A DNA stretch of 54,108 nucleotides from Bryobacteraceae bacterium (GTDB lineage Bacteria; Acidobacteriota; Terriglobia; Bryobacterales; Bryobacteraceae): the NCBI GenBank assembly GCA_025980665.1, contig JAICXC010000017.1:1-54108 (forward strand), in the 5' to 3' direction. The notes beneath the pieces are model-generated. The model searched no databases. It saw nothing but the letters and a program-made list of their open reading frames with translations, and was not told where the DNA came from. The translations under genes and the position numbers were made by a program. Below are positions 8,936-17,364 of the stretch, piece by piece (positions within the stretch are counted from its first letter, which is position 1; each line of letters begins with the position of its first letter).

Positions 8936-9370
8936 CTACTCCAGAAATCGCATCAACTTTTCGCGCAGAGTGCCGGCTTTCTTCCCCGTCGGTGCGATCA
9001 CTAGAATCGTATTGTCTCCCGCGATGGTTCCCACGATCTCCGGCCACGCCGCTTGATCCAAGGCTTCTGCCACGGAGTTCGCATGCGCCGGCGGCGTGAT
9101 CAGGACCAATTGATTCTGGGCGATCCGCACGTCCAGCAAAAACTCGCGCAGCACCGTAGCGAGATCGGGACCAGCAGGTGCCGCTTCGGCAGGTTGGGCG
9201 TAGCCTTCAGCAGTCTTCACCAGTCCCAGCTCACGAATATCGCGCGACAGCGTGACTTGGGTCGCGCGCACCCCCACTCCACGCAACGCCCGAGCCAGTT
9301 CGTCTTGGGTACGCAAGGATCGTGAGCGGACCAGTTTCACGATCTGGCCCTGGCGATAACTCTTGTTCAT
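8936..9370 (-). CDS. argR: arginine repressor ArgR
   Basis: A 144-residue ArgR: an N-terminal winged helix ('YRQGQIVKLVRSRSLRTQDELARAL', 'ATQVTLSRDIRELGLVK', about 1-60) and a C-terminal oligomerisation/arginine-binding domain ending 'GTIAGDNTILVIAPTGKKA' with the GDNT ligand-binding motif. It represses arginine biosynthesis when hexamers bind arginine. The ATG overlaps the argH stop (ATGA), so it is the last gene of the arg operon; its likely targets are the ARG boxes at 12947-12980 upstream of argF, giving autoregulation. Its 3' end lies 3 bp from the convergent secreted protein gene. Confidence 0.95.
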   Translation of the reverse strand: MNKSYRQGQIVKLVRSRSLRTQDELARALRGVGVRATQVTLSRDIRELGLVKTAEGYAQPAEAAPAGPDLATVLREFLLDVRIAQNQLVLITPPAHANSVAEALDQAAWPEIVGTIAGDNTILVIAPTGKKAGTLREKLMRFLE

Positions 9371-10761
9371 GTCTGGGCCGTTTGAAGGAGGCGCGCCAGA
9401 TGCGCTTCGGCTTCTTTCAACGCAGCCGCGACGGCATTCGGGCCCGTCCCGCCGCGAATCTCGCGCGTCTTCATTCCCTCGGGTGGCCGGAGCAACTTCG
9501 CCATCTCTGGCGTGAACTCCGGCGCGAACTTGACAAGCTCGGCAGCATTCCAATCCGCGGGCTTCTTCCCGCCGCGAACGCTCTCGAGAACCAGGCGGCC
9601 CACGATCTGATGCGCCTGGTGGAACGGTGTCCCATTGCGAGCAAGCGCCTCGGCAAGATCGGTAGCAACCACCCAACTCGCCTCAGCCGCAGCCGCCGGA
9701 TGCTGGGCGTTGAGCTTGGCCGAATCCACCACCACGCGCGCCATTTCGAGCGACCCCCACAATTGATCCGCCGCGTCGAACAACGGCTCTTTGTCTTCCT
9801 GCATGTCGCGGTTGTATGTCGTCGGCAGGCCTTTCATCGTGATGTACAGCGCGCTGAGCGAACCGAAGACGCGGCCACTCTTGCCGCGGATCAGCTCCAG
9901 CGAATCGGGATTCTTCTTCTGAGGCATCAAGCTCGAGCCGCTGGTGACGCCGTCGCCCAGTTCCAGCCACCCGAACTCCTCGCTCGAGTACAGAATCCAA
10001 TCCTCGGCCAGGCGGCTCAAGTGCAGCATCGTGGCCGACGCAACATACAGAAAGTCGAGCGCGAAATCGCGGTCGGCCGACACATCCATGCTGTTGTTGG
10101 TGACCGACGCGAATCCCAGATCGCGTGCCATTGCTTCCCGATCGAATGGAAACCCGCTGCCGGCCAGCGCGCCGCTTCCGAGCGGCATCACGTTCACGCG
10201 CGCCCGAGCTTGCTGAAGCCGCTCGAAATCCCGCGCAAACATTTCGAAATATGCCAGCAAATAATGCGGCCATAGGACCGCTTGCGCACGCCGCATGTGC
10301 GTATAGCCGGGAATCACGGCATCCGGATAGCGCTGCGCACATCCGAGCAGCGCCTCCATGAGCCCGCCCAGGAAGCCCGTTGCACGATCGATCTCCTCAC
10401 GCAGCCACAGCCGCACATCGAGCGATACTTGCTCGTTGCGGCTACGTCCGGTGTGGATCTTGTCGGCCAGACCGCCTACGCGCTCTTTCAGCTTGCGGAT
10501 AACGACCGTGTGGACATCTTCGTCGGTCGCCCCCAAGAAAAACTCCGGCTTGCGAGCCTCGTCGCGAATCGCATCAAAAGCAGATACCAACTCCGCGCGT
10601 TCTGTCGCCGTCACGATGCCCACGCCTTCCAAAGCACGTGCGAACGCCTGCGAGCCGCGGATATCCGCGTCGATCAGCCTCCGATCAAAATGGAGCGAAC
10701 CGGAAAACCGCTCGAAGACTTCCGAGGGACCCTCCTCGAACCGGCCACCCCATAACTTCAT
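9367..10761 (-). CDS. argH: argininosuccinate lyase
   Basis: A 464-residue cytosolic enzyme splitting argininosuccinate into arginine and fumarate, the last step of arginine synthesis. The fumarase/aspartase superfamily signature 'GSSLMPQKKNPD' is intact, with 'KLWGGRFEEGPSEVFERF' at the N-terminus, 'TGRSRNEQV' and 'GYTHMRRAQ'. Length is normal for the family. Both ends are coupled by ATGA overlaps, to argG upstream and argR downstream. The fumarate it releases can be handled by FumC (28221-29606), a connection by pathway, not by operon. Confidence 0.97.
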   Translation of the reverse strand: MKLWGGRFEEGPSEVFERFSGSLHFDRRLIDADIRGSQAFARALEGVGIVTATERAELVSAFDAIRDEARKPEFFLGATDEDVHTVVIRKLKERVGGLADKIHTGRSRNEQVSLDVRLWLREEIDRATGFLGGLMEALLGCAQRYPDAVIPGYTHMRRAQAVLWPHYLLAYFEMFARDFERLQQARARVNVMPLGSGALAGSGFPFDREAMARDLGFASVTNNSMDVSADRDFALDFLYVASATMLHLSRLAEDWILYSSEEFGWLELGDGVTSGSSLMPQKKNPDSLELIRGKSGRVFGSLSALYITMKGLPTTYNRDMQEDKEPLFDAADQLWGSLEMARVVVDSAKLNAQHPAAAAEASWVVATDLAEALARNGTPFHQAHQIVGRLVLESVRGGKKPADWNAAELVKFAPEFTPEMAKLLRPPEGMKTREIRGGTGPNAVAAALKEAEAHLARLLQTAQT

Positions 10762-11990
10762 ACGGATTTCTTCTTCGACTTTTTATTGGCCTTCATCACC
10801 GCAGCACGGACCTGAATCGGCAGCCCGATCAGATTGATGAACCCGCGTGCGTCCTTCTGATCGTATTCAGCGCCCATGGTGAAGCTGGCGATATCCAGCG
10901 AGTACAGTGAATACGGCGACTTCCGGCTGACCGGCTGGAAGCTGCCTTTGTACAAGCGCAGCGTCACCTCGCCCGTGGTGTTCTGGCAGGCCACGTCGAA
11001 GAATGCATCGAGCGACTCGCGAAGCGGCGTGAACCACAGGCCGTTGTAGACCATTTCGGCGTAATCCAACGCAAGCTTTTGCTTGTAGTGCGCCAGGTCC
11101 TTCGGCAGCGTCAGAGCCTCCAGTTCGCGGAACGCGGCCATGATGAGCGTGCCGCCCGGAGTTTCATACGCACCTCGCGACTTCATTCCGACAAATCGGT
11201 TCTCGACTAGATCGATCCGCCCGACGCCGTTGTCGCCTGCAATCTTGTTCAACTGCTCGAGCAGCGCGACCGCCGACAGCTTCTTCCCGTTCACGGAAAC
11301 CGGCGTGCCCGCCTCGAATCCTATGGTCACGTCGGTAGGCTTATCGGGCGCCTTCTTGGGACTCTTGGTGAGCATCCACACATCGTCCGGAGCGGCGTTG
11401 GCGGGATCTTCCAGTGCCCCGCCCTCATGCGAAATGTGCCAGATGTTGCGATCGCGGCTGTAGATCTTCTTCGTGGTCTGCGCGATCGGCACCTTATGCT
11501 TGGCGGCGTAGGCGATCGCATCTTCGCGCGAGATAATGTCCCATTCGCGCCACGGAGCGATCACCGGCAGATGCGGCGCCAGAGCCTTATAGGTCAGCTC
11601 AAAACGGACCTGATCGTTGCCCTTCCCCGTGCAACCATGCGCTAGCGCATCGCAACCAGTAGCCAGCGCCACTTCCACCTGCTTCTTCGCGAGTAGAGGC
11701 CGAGCAATCGAAGTACCGAGCAGATACTTGTGTTCATACTCGCCGCCCGCGCGGACCATCTTCCACAGATATTCGGAGACGAATTCCTCACGCATATCGG
11801 CTACGTAGCACTCGGATGCGCCGGTCTTGCGCGCCTTGGCTTCGAGGCCCGACAACTCTTCGCCGCCCTGCCCTATATCGCCGCACACAGCGACAACCTC
11901 GCAGCCGTAGTGTTCCTTGAGCCATGGAATGATGATCGATGTGTCCAGTCCGCCGGAGTAGGCGAGCGCTACCTTCTTGGGTTTTTGCAT
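10758..11990 (-). CDS. argG: argininosuccinate synthase
   Basis: A 410-residue ATP-dependent ligase joining citrulline and aspartate. The PP-loop 'ALAYSGGLDTSIIIPWL' is at the N-terminus, followed by 'GDIGQGGEE', 'HGCTGKGNDQVRFE', and 'GRIDLVENRFVGMKSRG'. The length fits the family. It ends in a basic tail (NKKSKKK). It lies 24 bp downstream of argF and overlaps the argH start by ATGA. Confidence 0.97.
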   Translation of the reverse strand: MQKPKKVALAYSGGLDTSIIIPWLKEHYGCEVVAVCGDIGQGGEELSGLEAKARKTGASECYVADMREEFVSEYLWKMVRAGGEYEHKYLLGTSIARPLLAKKQVEVALATGCDALAHGCTGKGNDQVRFELTYKALAPHLPVIAPWREWDIISREDAIAYAAKHKVPIAQTTKKIYSRDRNIWHISHEGGALEDPANAAPDDVWMLTKSPKKAPDKPTDVTIGFEAGTPVSVNGKKLSAVALLEQLNKIAGDNGVGRIDLVENRFVGMKSRGAYETPGGTLIMAAFRELEALTLPKDLAHYKQKLALDYAEMVYNGLWFTPLRESLDAFFDVACQNTTGEVTLRLYKGSFQPVSRKSPYSLYSLDIASFTMGAEYDQKDARGFINLIGLPIQVRAAVMKANKKSKKKSV

Positions 11991-12014
11991 AAGTCTAAAT
12001 TGTAATTGGTGCGA

Positions 12015-12932
12015 TCAGCCGAGCAATGTGAGCAACAGCCCCTTTTGGGCGTGCAGACGATTCTCGGCTTGGTCGAAGACCACCGAACGCGCGGATTCCA
12101 TCACGGCGTCAGTGGTCTCTTCGCCGCGCTTCGCCGGCAAGCAATGCATGAAGATGGCGTCTGGGCGGCCTTTCGACATTAGCGCCTCATCCACACGATA
12201 CGGAGGAAACGTTTGCAGCCGCGCATCCTTTTCGCCTTCGTGACCCATGCTGGCCCACACGTCGGTGTAAACAACATGCGCGCCGTCCACCGCCTCTAGC
12301 GGGTCGTTACTGATGCTGATTCTTCCCAGCCGGCTCGCTGCTGCCGTAATCTGAGCCTTCGGCTCATAACCCTTGGGCGTCGCCACTGCAACATGCATCC
12401 CTAGACGACCAGCCGTGAGCATTAACGAATGTGCGACATTATTACCGTCACCCACGAACGCCAGCTTCAGCCCTTCCCAGCGGCCGAAGCGTTCCTTGAT
12501 GGTCTGCACATCGGCCAACGCCTGGCAGGGATGGTATAGATCGCTGAGCGCGTTAATCACCGGAATATGCGCCCATTGAGCGAGTTCTTGGACCGTGTCT
12601 TGGGAGAAGACCCGTGCGACGATCCCCTGCGTCCAGCGTTCCAGGTTTCTGGCGACGTCCTTAACAGGCTCGCGCTCGCCGACCGGGCCCACACAGGTAA
12701 CGGCGTCGCCGCCGAGTTGCTTGATCGCCAGCTCGAACGTCACTCTCGTCCGCAGCGAAGGCTTTTCGAACAGCAAACTGAGATTGCGCCCGGCCATCGC
12801 CTGGGCGAATCGCTGCGGAGTGCGCTTGACTTGTGCCGCCAGATCGAGAACGCGGACCAGCGTGTCCTGGGACAAGTCCAAGTCCTGGGTCAGATGCTGG
12901 ATCAGCGGTTCGGCGAAGCTCGGTGCGGCCAT
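12015..12932 (-). CDS. argF: ornithine carbamoyltransferase
   Basis: A 305-residue transcarbamylase making citrulline from ornithine and carbamoyl phosphate. The carbamoyl-phosphate loop reads 'FEKPSLRTRVTFE' (the S-L-R-T-R variant also found in other deep-branching OTCs), with 'HPCQALAD', 'VYTDVWASMGHE' and the 'HCLPAKRGEE' ornithine/catalytic motif, which argues for true OTC and not the acetyl- or succinylornithine enzymes. The ATG at 12932 is chosen over a GTG at 12944 because GGAG sits 6 bases before it. It is the first gene of argFGHR and has two ARG boxes just upstream. Confidence 0.95.
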   Translation of the reverse strand: MAAPSFAEPLIQHLTQDLDLSQDTLVRVLDLAAQVKRTPQRFAQAMAGRNLSLLFEKPSLRTRVTFELAIKQLGGDAVTCVGPVGEREPVKDVARNLERWTQGIVARVFSQDTVQELAQWAHIPVINALSDLYHPCQALADVQTIKERFGRWEGLKLAFVGDGNNVAHSLMLTAGRLGMHVAVATPKGYEPKAQITAAASRLGRISISNDPLEAVDGAHVVYTDVWASMGHEGEKDARLQTFPPYRVDEALMSKGRPDAIFMHCLPAKRGEETTDAVMESARSVVFDQAENRLHAQKGLLLTLLG

Positions 12933-12946
12933 GGGCGTCTCCACAG

Positions 12947-12980
12947 TGAATGATTATTCAGTCGACTGAATAATAATACA
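12947..12980 (-). promoter_or_regulatory. two tandem ARG boxes (ArgR operator) upstream of argF
   Basis: Box 1 at 12947-12960 is TGAAT-GATT-ATTCA, an exact match to the core palindrome TGAAT-N4-ATTCA of the known ArgR operator. Box 2 at 12967-12980 is TGAAT-AATA-ATACA, one mismatch. Their starts are 20 bp apart, about two helical turns, close to the 21-bp spacing of paired ARG boxes in E. coli. Box 1 ends 15 bp before the argF ATG; box 2 covers the -10 of the predicted promoter. Confidence 0.88.
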
Positions 12981-12999
12981 TTTACCAGACCGAGGTCAA
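12970..12999 (-). promoter_or_regulatory. predicted argF promoter
   Basis: On the minus strand TTGACC (12999-12994) and TATTAT (12975-12970) are separated by 18 bp, each one mismatch from the sigma-70 consensus. The -10 lies inside ARG box 2, so bound ArgR would block RNA polymerase. Transcription would start about 30 bases before the argF ATG. Confidence 0.6.
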
Positions 13000-13136
13000 G
13001 GTGGGACGCTTTCAGGTAGCAGCTCAATTTGAATCTAGAAACGTTTAACATTGCGTAGAGATCGAGATCCATGAATTGGCAAGTTGCCTTCCTCCTCGCT
13101 GGCGCACTCGACGGCTTCTTAACCGGCGTCTATCAG

Positions 13137-13670
13137 TCAACCCGCGCTGTCCTCTTCCATCTCCTCTAGCCGCTCGGCTTCGGCCGCGTAGCGTTTGAGC
13201 ACGCGAATCGAGTTGCCGGTGCTGAATCCCGCGCCCCGCAGCTTGCGGAAAGCCGACGCCAGCTCCTTTTGCTCCTGAAGCAGTGCACCTAGATCCTTCC
13301 CGCGATATTTGCGCTTGAGAAACGCCTCGATCATCGCGGTCTCATCCACCCCCTCAAAAGCCGCGTCCACCGCTTGTTTCGCTACCGCAGGCGCAACACG
13401 TCGAGCCATCAGATCCCGGAGCACGCGCGTCTTGCCCAATCCCTGACTCTCACGGCGCCATTCCGCGAAACTCCCTGCGAAGCGGCGATCGTTGACCAAA
13501 TTGGCCTCTTTTAATCGGCCAAGCACGGTCTCAACGTCCTCTGCGCGCGCAGCCCGTTTCTTCAGGCGCGTCTTGAGCTCTGAGACCGTATAGCCACGGA
13601 TCGAAAGCGCCTTCGCGGCGTAGTCCATCAATCCTTCGATATCGAGCGGCTTAGGACTTCGGAAGGCCAT
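13137..13670 (-). CDS. recX: RecX regulatory protein
   Basis: A 177-residue RecX, which binds and inhibits RecA filaments. The family's three-helix repeats are visible: 'LMDYAAKALSIRGYTVSELKTRL', 'VLGRLKEANLVNDRRFAGSFAEWR' and 'RGKDLGALLQEQKELASAFRKLRGAGFS'. The ATG at 13670 is chosen; an earlier in-frame start at 13718 would lengthen overlap with the gene upstream. Even so it overlaps that gene's 3' end by 20 bp. recA is not in the window. The C-terminus is acidic (EEMEEDSAG). Confidence 0.85.
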   Translation of the reverse strand: MAFRSPKPLDIEGLMDYAAKALSIRGYTVSELKTRLKKRAARAEDVETVLGRLKEANLVNDRRFAGSFAEWRRESQGLGKTRVLRDLMARRVAPAVAKQAVDAAFEGVDETAMIEAFLKRKYRGKDLGALLQEQKELASAFRKLRGAGFSTGNSIRVLKRYAAEAERLEEMEEDSAG

Positions 13671-14100
13671 GTTGTCGGCGTAACTTAACCCATTGCGGAA
13701 ACAGCGGCGGGTTCTCAAGCCACATAAGCATCCACAACGCCATTTCTTGTTTTTCAGAACGCCGCTCTGGATTCCGCGCAGCCCAACGGGCGTGTTCCTT
13801 AGCCTCGATCACCACCCGGCGAAGCGACGCTCGCGCCGCAACATCGGCGCGTTCATATTCCTGAAGGAAGCTCAACAAACTGGATTCTAGCGCTTCAAAG
13901 TTCTCCTGGCGGACACCCTCCACCAAGGGCGCCAGTGGCACGCCCGATTCACGCAGCAGCCTCCGCAAGTGGCTTCCCGAAATCGGCGCGAGGTCGACGT
14001 GCAACATGGCCCATTCCATCTCGCCGATCCGTGCCGGACGCTGCCGTTCCAGCCACAACTGCAGATCAGCGCGCTTTGTGCGCGCCTTTGCTTTGGGCAT
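13651..14100 (-). CDS. hypothetical protein between mltG and recX
   Basis: A 149-residue, strongly basic and helical protein with no signal peptide or membrane segment and no recognised domain. Notable stretches are the basic N-terminus (MPKAKARTKRADLQLWLERQ), 'GSHLRRLLRESGVPLAPLVEGV' and a Trp/Met-rich 'EMALWMLMWLENPPLFPQW' near the C-terminus. It overlaps mltG by 35 bp and recX by 20 bp on the same strand, so it sits in one transcription unit with them. The coding assignment is supported by its position and protein-like composition only; the function is unknown. Confidence 0.65.
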   Translation of the reverse strand: MPKAKARTKRADLQLWLERQRPARIGEMEWAMLHVDLAPISGSHLRRLLRESGVPLAPLVEGVRQENFEALESSLLSFLQEYERADVAARASLRRVVIEAKEHARWAARNPERRSEKQEMALWMLMWLENPPLFPQWVKLRRQHGLPKS

Positions 14101-15031
14101 GGCGGTAACTCCCTACGGCCTTGTTGTGCGCTGCCAGATTCGAGGTAAACACGTGCCCGTCACCATTCGGCTTGGCTACGAAATACAGAAAATCGGTCTC
14201 CGCCGGGTGAAGGGCGGCGGCTAGCGAACCGGCGCCGGGGTTTGCGATCGGGCCAGGCGGCAAACCGGCGTGCCGATACGTATTATAAGGATTCGCGTTG
14301 TCCAGATCTGAGCGATGGATCATACCACGATAGCGATCTTCGAGCAGCGCGGCATAGATCACCGTGGGATCGCAATCGAGCGGCATGCCGAGCCGCAAGC
14401 GGTTCTCGAATACACTCGCTACCATCGGCCGCTCGGCAGGAAAGCCCGTCTCTTTCTCAATCATGGAAGCGAGCGTAACGGTCTTGACAATATCCGCCGC
14501 GGAATCCGGCATCAGCTTGGTCCACTCCTTGTGGAACTGGGCCGTCATCATCTGGCATAGTGCGGCTGGTGTGGTGAAATGCGATACGCGATAAGTGGAG
14601 GGGAATAGAAACCCTTCCAGGGTTTTGGCCGCCTTGAGGAAATCCTGCCCGGACATGACCCCTTGCGATTCCAACAGCCGCGCGATGTCGAACATGTTCG
14701 AACCTTCCGGCACCGTGAAACTGAAATAGAAGACGTCGCCGCGCCCTAGCCGGTTGAACACATCTATGACGCTCGCTGCATGGTCGAATTTGTATTCGCC
14801 CGCTTGCAGCGCAACGTGAGAATGCATCGCGCGCACCAGCCAGAATTGCCAGGCATATCGTACGACCCCGGCGTCCGCGAGCTTCTCTGCAATGGCCCGC
14901 GTTCCCGAGCCTTTAGGGAACTGCAGGAAGACATCACCATCAAATCCCCTGTACGGCAATTGCAGTGAATACAGCGCTGCGCCGCAAAGTCCCGCCGCGC
15001 ACAGCAGGGCGATCGCCCATCGCGATTTCAA
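14066..15031 (-). CDS. mltG: endolytic transglycosylase MltG (YceG-like)
   Basis: A 321-residue membrane-anchored lytic transglycosylase that cuts nascent peptidoglycan strands. One N-terminal transmembrane segment (about 5-24), a LysM-like region (about 33-110), then the YceG catalytic domain with 'TVTLASMIEKETGFPAERPM', placing the catalytic Glu at 192, plus 'LGMPLDCDPTVIYA' and 'NPYNTYRHAGLPPGPIANPG'. The ruvX-mltG (yqgF-yceG) pairing is common. The ATG overlaps the ruvX stop by ATGA. Confidence 0.95.
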   Translation of the reverse strand: MKSRWAIALLCAAGLCGAALYSLQLPYRGFDGDVFLQFPKGSGTRAIAEKLADAGVVRYAWQFWLVRAMHSHVALQAGEYKFDHAASVIDVFNRLGRGDVFYFSFTVPEGSNMFDIARLLESQGVMSGQDFLKAAKTLEGFLFPSTYRVSHFTTPAALCQMMTAQFHKEWTKLMPDSAADIVKTVTLASMIEKETGFPAERPMVASVFENRLRLGMPLDCDPTVIYAALLEDRYRGMIHRSDLDNANPYNTYRHAGLPPGPIANPGAGSLAAALHPAETDFLYFVAKPNGDGHVFTSNLAAHNKAVGSYRHAQSKGAHKAR

Positions 15032-15471
15032 TCTAACGTCTCCAGATTCAGAAAACTATCCAGCAAAATCTGCGCCGACAACTGGTCCACCGCCCGCGCC
15101 CGTTTAGCAGTGCTGATGCCACTCGATTTCAGCACCCGCTGGGCCTCCACTGTGGTCAGCCGTTCATCCCAGAGCCGCACTTCCCGGCCAGTCCATTCCG
15201 CCAGCCGCCCGGCGAATTCCCGAGCGTGTTCGGCCTGCCGCCCTTCGTCCCCGCTCATGTGCAAGGGTAACCCCAATAGGATCAGGCGGACGTCATATTC
15301 GGTGGCCAGCCGGTCTAATTCGGCTAAATCTGTCCGGATATTCACCCGCTGGAGGGTCGGAAGTCCCTGGGCGGTCAGGCCCAGCGGGTCGCTCAGCGCC
15401 AGTCCAATCCGCTTTTTCCCTAGATCCAGCGCGAGAATGCGGCCCTTCCCTGGATTTGCATTTGTGGGCAC
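15028..15471 (-). CDS. ruvX: RuvX/YqgF-type pre-16S rRNA nuclease
   Basis: A 147-residue RNase H-fold protein: 'GRILALDLGKKRIGLALSDP' with the first catalytic Asp, 'LILLGLPLHMSGDEG', 'VRLWDERLTTVEAQRVL' and the last acidic site 'RARAVDQLSAQILLDSFL'. E. coli YqgF matures the 16S rRNA 5' end. The frame stays open 212 codons upstream, but that lies over the divergent PerM gene, so the GTG at 15471 (VPTNANPGKGRILALD) is taken. Its start is only 27 bp from the divergent start. Confidence 0.92.
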   Translation of the reverse strand: MPTNANPGKGRILALDLGKKRIGLALSDPLGLTAQGLPTLQRVNIRTDLAELDRLATEYDVRLILLGLPLHMSGDEGRQAEHAREFAGRLAEWTGREVRLWDERLTTVEAQRVLKSSGISTAKRARAVDQLSAQILLDSFLNLETLD

Positions 15472-15498
15472 GCTCTGTCCAATTATAGTGATAGGGGA

Positions 15499-16635
15499 GT
15501 GGTCACTCAAAGCACATCTGCGGAAAAAACCTACAAGGTTGCGGTCAGCATCCTGGCCACCGCCGGTGGCGTAGCTCTGTTGTATTACGGGCAGGTGTTC
15601 TTTATTACCGTGATCATCGCCTTCATGATCGCGTTTCTTCTGGAACCCGCCGTCCGCCTGTTGATGAAAATCCGCATACCGCGGGGGCTGGCTAGCTTCC
15701 TGGTATGCGCCCTTTGGCTGGGATGCCTGTACTTCGCCGGACTCGGCCTGTACATCGAAGGCATGGCCATGGCGGACGACCTTCCGGCATATGGCGTCCG
15801 CATCAACCAGATCGTCGAGAGCGGCGCTGCCCGTGTCGATAGCTTCGAGAAAAACGTCTATCGTACCCTGGTTCCGCGACGCTTCCAGGACCAGGAGCCC
15901 ACCCCTCCGGAACCTGCAGCCGCTCGCGGCAAGAGGAAGCCTACCGACCCGCCAGTTGCGCCTCCCGTGCAGGAAGTTCGCCTGCGCCAGGAACCGACCG
16001 CGATGGTCAGCTACGTCTACGATTATCTGCATTCGTTCTACAGCACCCTGCTGATGGCCTCGTTCATTCCGTTCCTGGTGTACTTCATCTTGAGCTGGGG
16101 CGATCACCTGCGCTCGCGTCTTCTCTTCACGCTCGAAGGCGAGCCGCGCTATACCGTCGCTAAGGCACTGGACGGCGTGGGCGATATGGTTCGCGCCTAT
16201 GTGGTAGGGAATTTTCTGCTGGGCGTATTGTTGAGCGTGGCCAGCGTCATTATGTTCGCATCGGTCAACTTGCCCTACTGGCAGTTGGTGGGCCCGATCA
16301 GCGGATTCCTGAGTCTGGTCCCCTATATCGGGATGCCCCTCGCGCTAATCCCGCCCCTGATCGCCGCGCTTCCGAAAAACGATCCCGCGCTGTACCTGTT
16401 CCTGCTGGTCAGCGTCGGACTGTTGCACCTGTTCGCGCTGAATCTGCTTTATCCGAAATTCGTGGGATCGCGCGTGCACCTGAATCCGCTGGCCGTGACC
16501 ATCGCCCTGATGCTCTGGGGCATCCTGTGGGGCGGCATCGGCTTGCTTCTGGCCATCCCCATCACCGCCGGAATCAAAGCGATCTGCGACAATGTGAGCG
16601 GGCTGAAGCCTTACGGGCGGCTGCTGGGAGATTAA
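15499..16635 (+). CDS. AI-2E/PerM family membrane transporter
   Basis: A 378-residue PerM-family protein with seven to eight hydrophobic segments, among them 'VFFITVIIAFMIAFLLEPAV', 'GLASFLVCALWLGCLYFAGL', 'LLMASFIPFLVYFILSW', 'FLLGVLLSVASVIMFASV', and a C-terminal block with 'LVPYIGMPLALIPP', 'LLYPKFVGSRVHLNPLAV' and 'LWGGIGLLLAIP'. A polar, Pro-rich loop (about 126-160) sits after the second segment. Family roles include autoinducer-2 export and Na+/H+ exchange; the substrate here is unknown. A TATAGT at 15484-15489 lies so close to the GTG that the transcript would be nearly leaderless, but its -35 is weak. Confidence 0.85.
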   Translation: MVTQSTSAEKTYKVAVSILATAGGVALLYYGQVFFITVIIAFMIAFLLEPAVRLLMKIRIPRGLASFLVCALWLGCLYFAGLGLYIEGMAMADDLPAYGVRINQIVESGAARVDSFEKNVYRTLVPRRFQDQEPTPPEPAAARGKRKPTDPPVAPPVQEVRLRQEPTAMVSYVYDYLHSFYSTLLMASFIPFLVYFILSWGDHLRSRLLFTLEGEPRYTVAKALDGVGDMVRAYVVGNFLLGVLLSVASVIMFASVNLPYWQLVGPISGFLSLVPYIGMPLALIPPLIAALPKNDPALYLFLLVSVGLLHLFALNLLYPKFVGSRVHLNPLAVTIALMLWGILWGGIGLLLAIPITAGIKAICDNVSGLKPYGRLLGD

Positions 16636-16639
16636 TTCT

Positions 16640-17134
16640 ATGGGCCGGTGGATTGTCCCTTTCATCGTGGGCCTGGCGGTGGTAGGCGGTGCGCTCTTCG
16701 GCGTGCTCTACATGAATCGCGGATCCCATGTGGAACTCAAAGGTTCCATCCTCAAAGTTCGCTCGCTGGCCGAGGGCGACGGCGCCATAGTCTTCGCCGA
16801 CTTTCGTGTCACCAACAGCGCAGCGATTCCCTTCGTCGTCAATTCCGTCAAGATGAGCATGGAAACTCCCGACGGCGAAGTGGCCGATGCCGTCATGTTC
16901 TCGAAAGCCGACGTCGGCCGAGTCACAAGATACTTGAAGTTCCTGGGTCCGCAATACAACGACGTTCTTTCGATCCAGGACAAGCTTCCCCCCGTCCAGA
17001 CAGTCGACCGCATGGCTGCCGGACGCTTCGCATTTCCGCCGAAATTTCTCCAGCAGCGCAAGACTTTGCGCATAAAAATCGAAGAACTCGGCGGCGTAGT
17101 CTCCGAAATCACCGAGCCTGCCCCGCCCCAGTGA
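16640..17134 (+). CDS. membrane-anchored hypothetical protein
   Basis: A 164-residue protein with one N-terminal transmembrane anchor (WIVPFIVGLAVVGGALFGVL) followed by a beta-rich extracytoplasmic domain ('GAIVFADFRVTNSAAIPFVV', 'VKMSMETPDGEVADAVMF', 'RAAGRFAFPP'-type ending). The layout recalls DUF/LEA-like domains that bind or present other proteins, but no family is recognised. It lies 4 bp after the PerM gene and overlaps yggU by GTGA, so the three are one operon. Confidence 0.75.
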   Translation: MGRWIVPFIVGLAVVGGALFGVLYMNRGSHVELKGSILKVRSLAEGDGAIVFADFRVTNSAAIPFVVNSVKMSMETPDGEVADAVMFSKADVGRVTRYLKFLGPQYNDVLSIQDKLPPVQTVDRMAAGRFAFPPKFLQQRKTLRIKIEELGGVVSEITEPAPPQ

Positions 17135-17364
17135 CCCTCCGCGTCAAAGTAATGCCGCGTAGTAAGAAGAACGAAGTCAGCGGCGCACTCGCCGATGGGA
17201 CCGTCAAGGTCCACGTCACCGCGGCCCCAGAAAAGGGCAAGGCGAACGAACAGGTGTGCGAGGTCCTCGCCGCGCACTACAAAGTTCCCGTCAGGGCCGT
17301 GCAGATTGTTACCGGCCACGGCAACCCGCGAAAACTCGTCCGGATCGATACACTTCCCCGTTAG
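17131..17364 (+). CDS. DUF167 / YggU family protein
   Basis: A 77-residue DUF167 protein: 'LRVKVMPRSKKNEVSG', 'GTVKVHVTAAPEKGKANEQV' and 'IVTGHGNPRKLVRID', covering the full family length. Members are small cytosolic alpha/beta proteins of unknown function, often next to yggT or membrane genes. The GTG overlaps the stop of the preceding gene (GTGA); a frame extending 161 codons further upstream is rejected because it lies in the wrong frame of that gene. Confidence 0.88.
   Translation: MTLRVKVMPRSKKNEVSGALADGTVKVHVTAAPEKGKANEQVCEVLAAHYKVPVRAVQIVTGHGNPRKLVRIDTLPR

Noticed and set aside
13071..13169. Short frame starting MNWQVAFLLAG upstream of recX on the plus strand
   Set aside because: No ribosome site, runs into the antisense of recX and has no conserved feature; likely chance.
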